Source of the DNA: an uncultured Clostridium sp.
GTDB taxonomy: Bacteria > Bacillota > Clostridia > TANB77 > CAG-508
Reading direction: 5' to 3'
DNA: 42,615 nucleotides
NCBI GenBank assembly: GCA_947575605.1
Contig: CANPNZ010000002.1
Coordinates: forward strand, 95,020 to 137,634
How positions within the stretch are numbered: the stretch's first letter is position 1; each line of letters starts with the position of its first letter. Below are positions 42,552-42,615 of the stretch, one piece after another. A program made the translations under genes and the position numbers. Below the pieces are notes generated by a model, which did not search any database, was not told the DNA's origin, and saw nothing but the letters and a program-made list of their open reading frames with translations.

Positions 42552-42615
42552 TTCCTGTTTGGGGACGTTTCTTTTCCGACATTACGTGTGCCATTGGGGA
42601 CGGACCTTTTTGGCA
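42552..42615. repeat. GGGGACG-containing intergenic repeat fragment
   Basis: Two GGGGACG words (about 42558 and 42596) with GGACCTTTTTGGCA at the window edge. GGGGACGG-type words recur around REP-like elements of many Firmicutes; with the window cut here I cannot define the unit. It lies directly upstream of the ABC exporter operon. Confidence 0.35.

Overview
The window is an AT-rich stretch, roughly 30% G+C by eye. The gene content and codon use fit an anaerobic, low-GC Firmicute, most likely an uncultured Clostridia lineage. Pointers are an oxygen-sensitive class III ribonucleotide reductase (nrdD/nrdG), RqcH, AddA, a BceRSAB-like module, an SdpRI-like pair and many AGGAGG-type ribosome sites. 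Every gene lies on the minus strand except rqcH.

Layout. 1-4.6 kb: a BceRS two-component system with its BceAB ABC transporter, separated by a shortened acetyltransferase and a phosphotransferase remnant; two copies of the same TTACA-N4-TGTAA operator link the halves. 4.6-6.5 kb: a papain-like hydrolase and a nitronate monooxygenase. 6.8-8.9 kb: a YtrA-type regulator with an ABC transporter. 9.1-10.9 kb: a RelE-type toxin-antitoxin pair and a decayed lemA/TPM pair. 11-12 kb: sdpR-sdpI with a well-defined promoter and operators. 12.1-17.8 kb: dxs, a HAD phosphatase, nrdG and nrdD. 17.9-19.1 kb: an MNT/HEPN pair plus a third gene. 19.4-21.4 kb: a MATE transporter fused to a cytidylate-kinase-like domain. 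21.6-22.3 kb: a decayed type III toxin-antitoxin locus (repeat RNA, terminator, ToxN). 22.3-29.3 kb: a probable operon with a DUF2207 membrane protein, a DnaB-like ATPase, a NUDIX-pyrophosphatase fusion, NatAB and a YgjV-like protein. 29.4-32.6 kb: an orphan hsdS and divergent rqcH. 32.7-42.5 kb: a small membrane protein, addA, a polysaccharide deacetylase, a hexapeptide acetyltransferase and a heterodimeric ABC exporter.

Most striking signal. Four otherwise well-preserved genes (the bceB-like permease, the YtrB-like ATPase, addA three times, and the DUF2207 gene) break frame in the same way. Each break is an in-frame CGG codon whose C must be skipped, so that the next codon is a glycine codon GGN. 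I checked the CGG triplets in the other intact genes by eye and found none in frame. CGG therefore behaves as a +1 frameshift (or CGGN quadruplet = Gly) signal, not as arginine. I annotate these genes as full-length coding sequences read through CGG, with a systematic sequencing or assembly error as the main alternative. The only in-frame CGG codons that fit arginine are in the decayed lemA and TPM genes.

A second signal is a family of about 193-bp palindromic elements. There are four full copies and one truncated copy, with 9-bp flanking direct repeats at three copies and weaker ones at a fourth. Their long terminal arms differ between copies but stay complementary within each copy. Two further inverted-repeat families occur, one of them abutting the truncated copy. 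Several genes (GNAT, lemA, TPM, toxN, possibly the HAD gene) appear to have lost internal segments, which suggests ongoing deletional decay of accessory genes.
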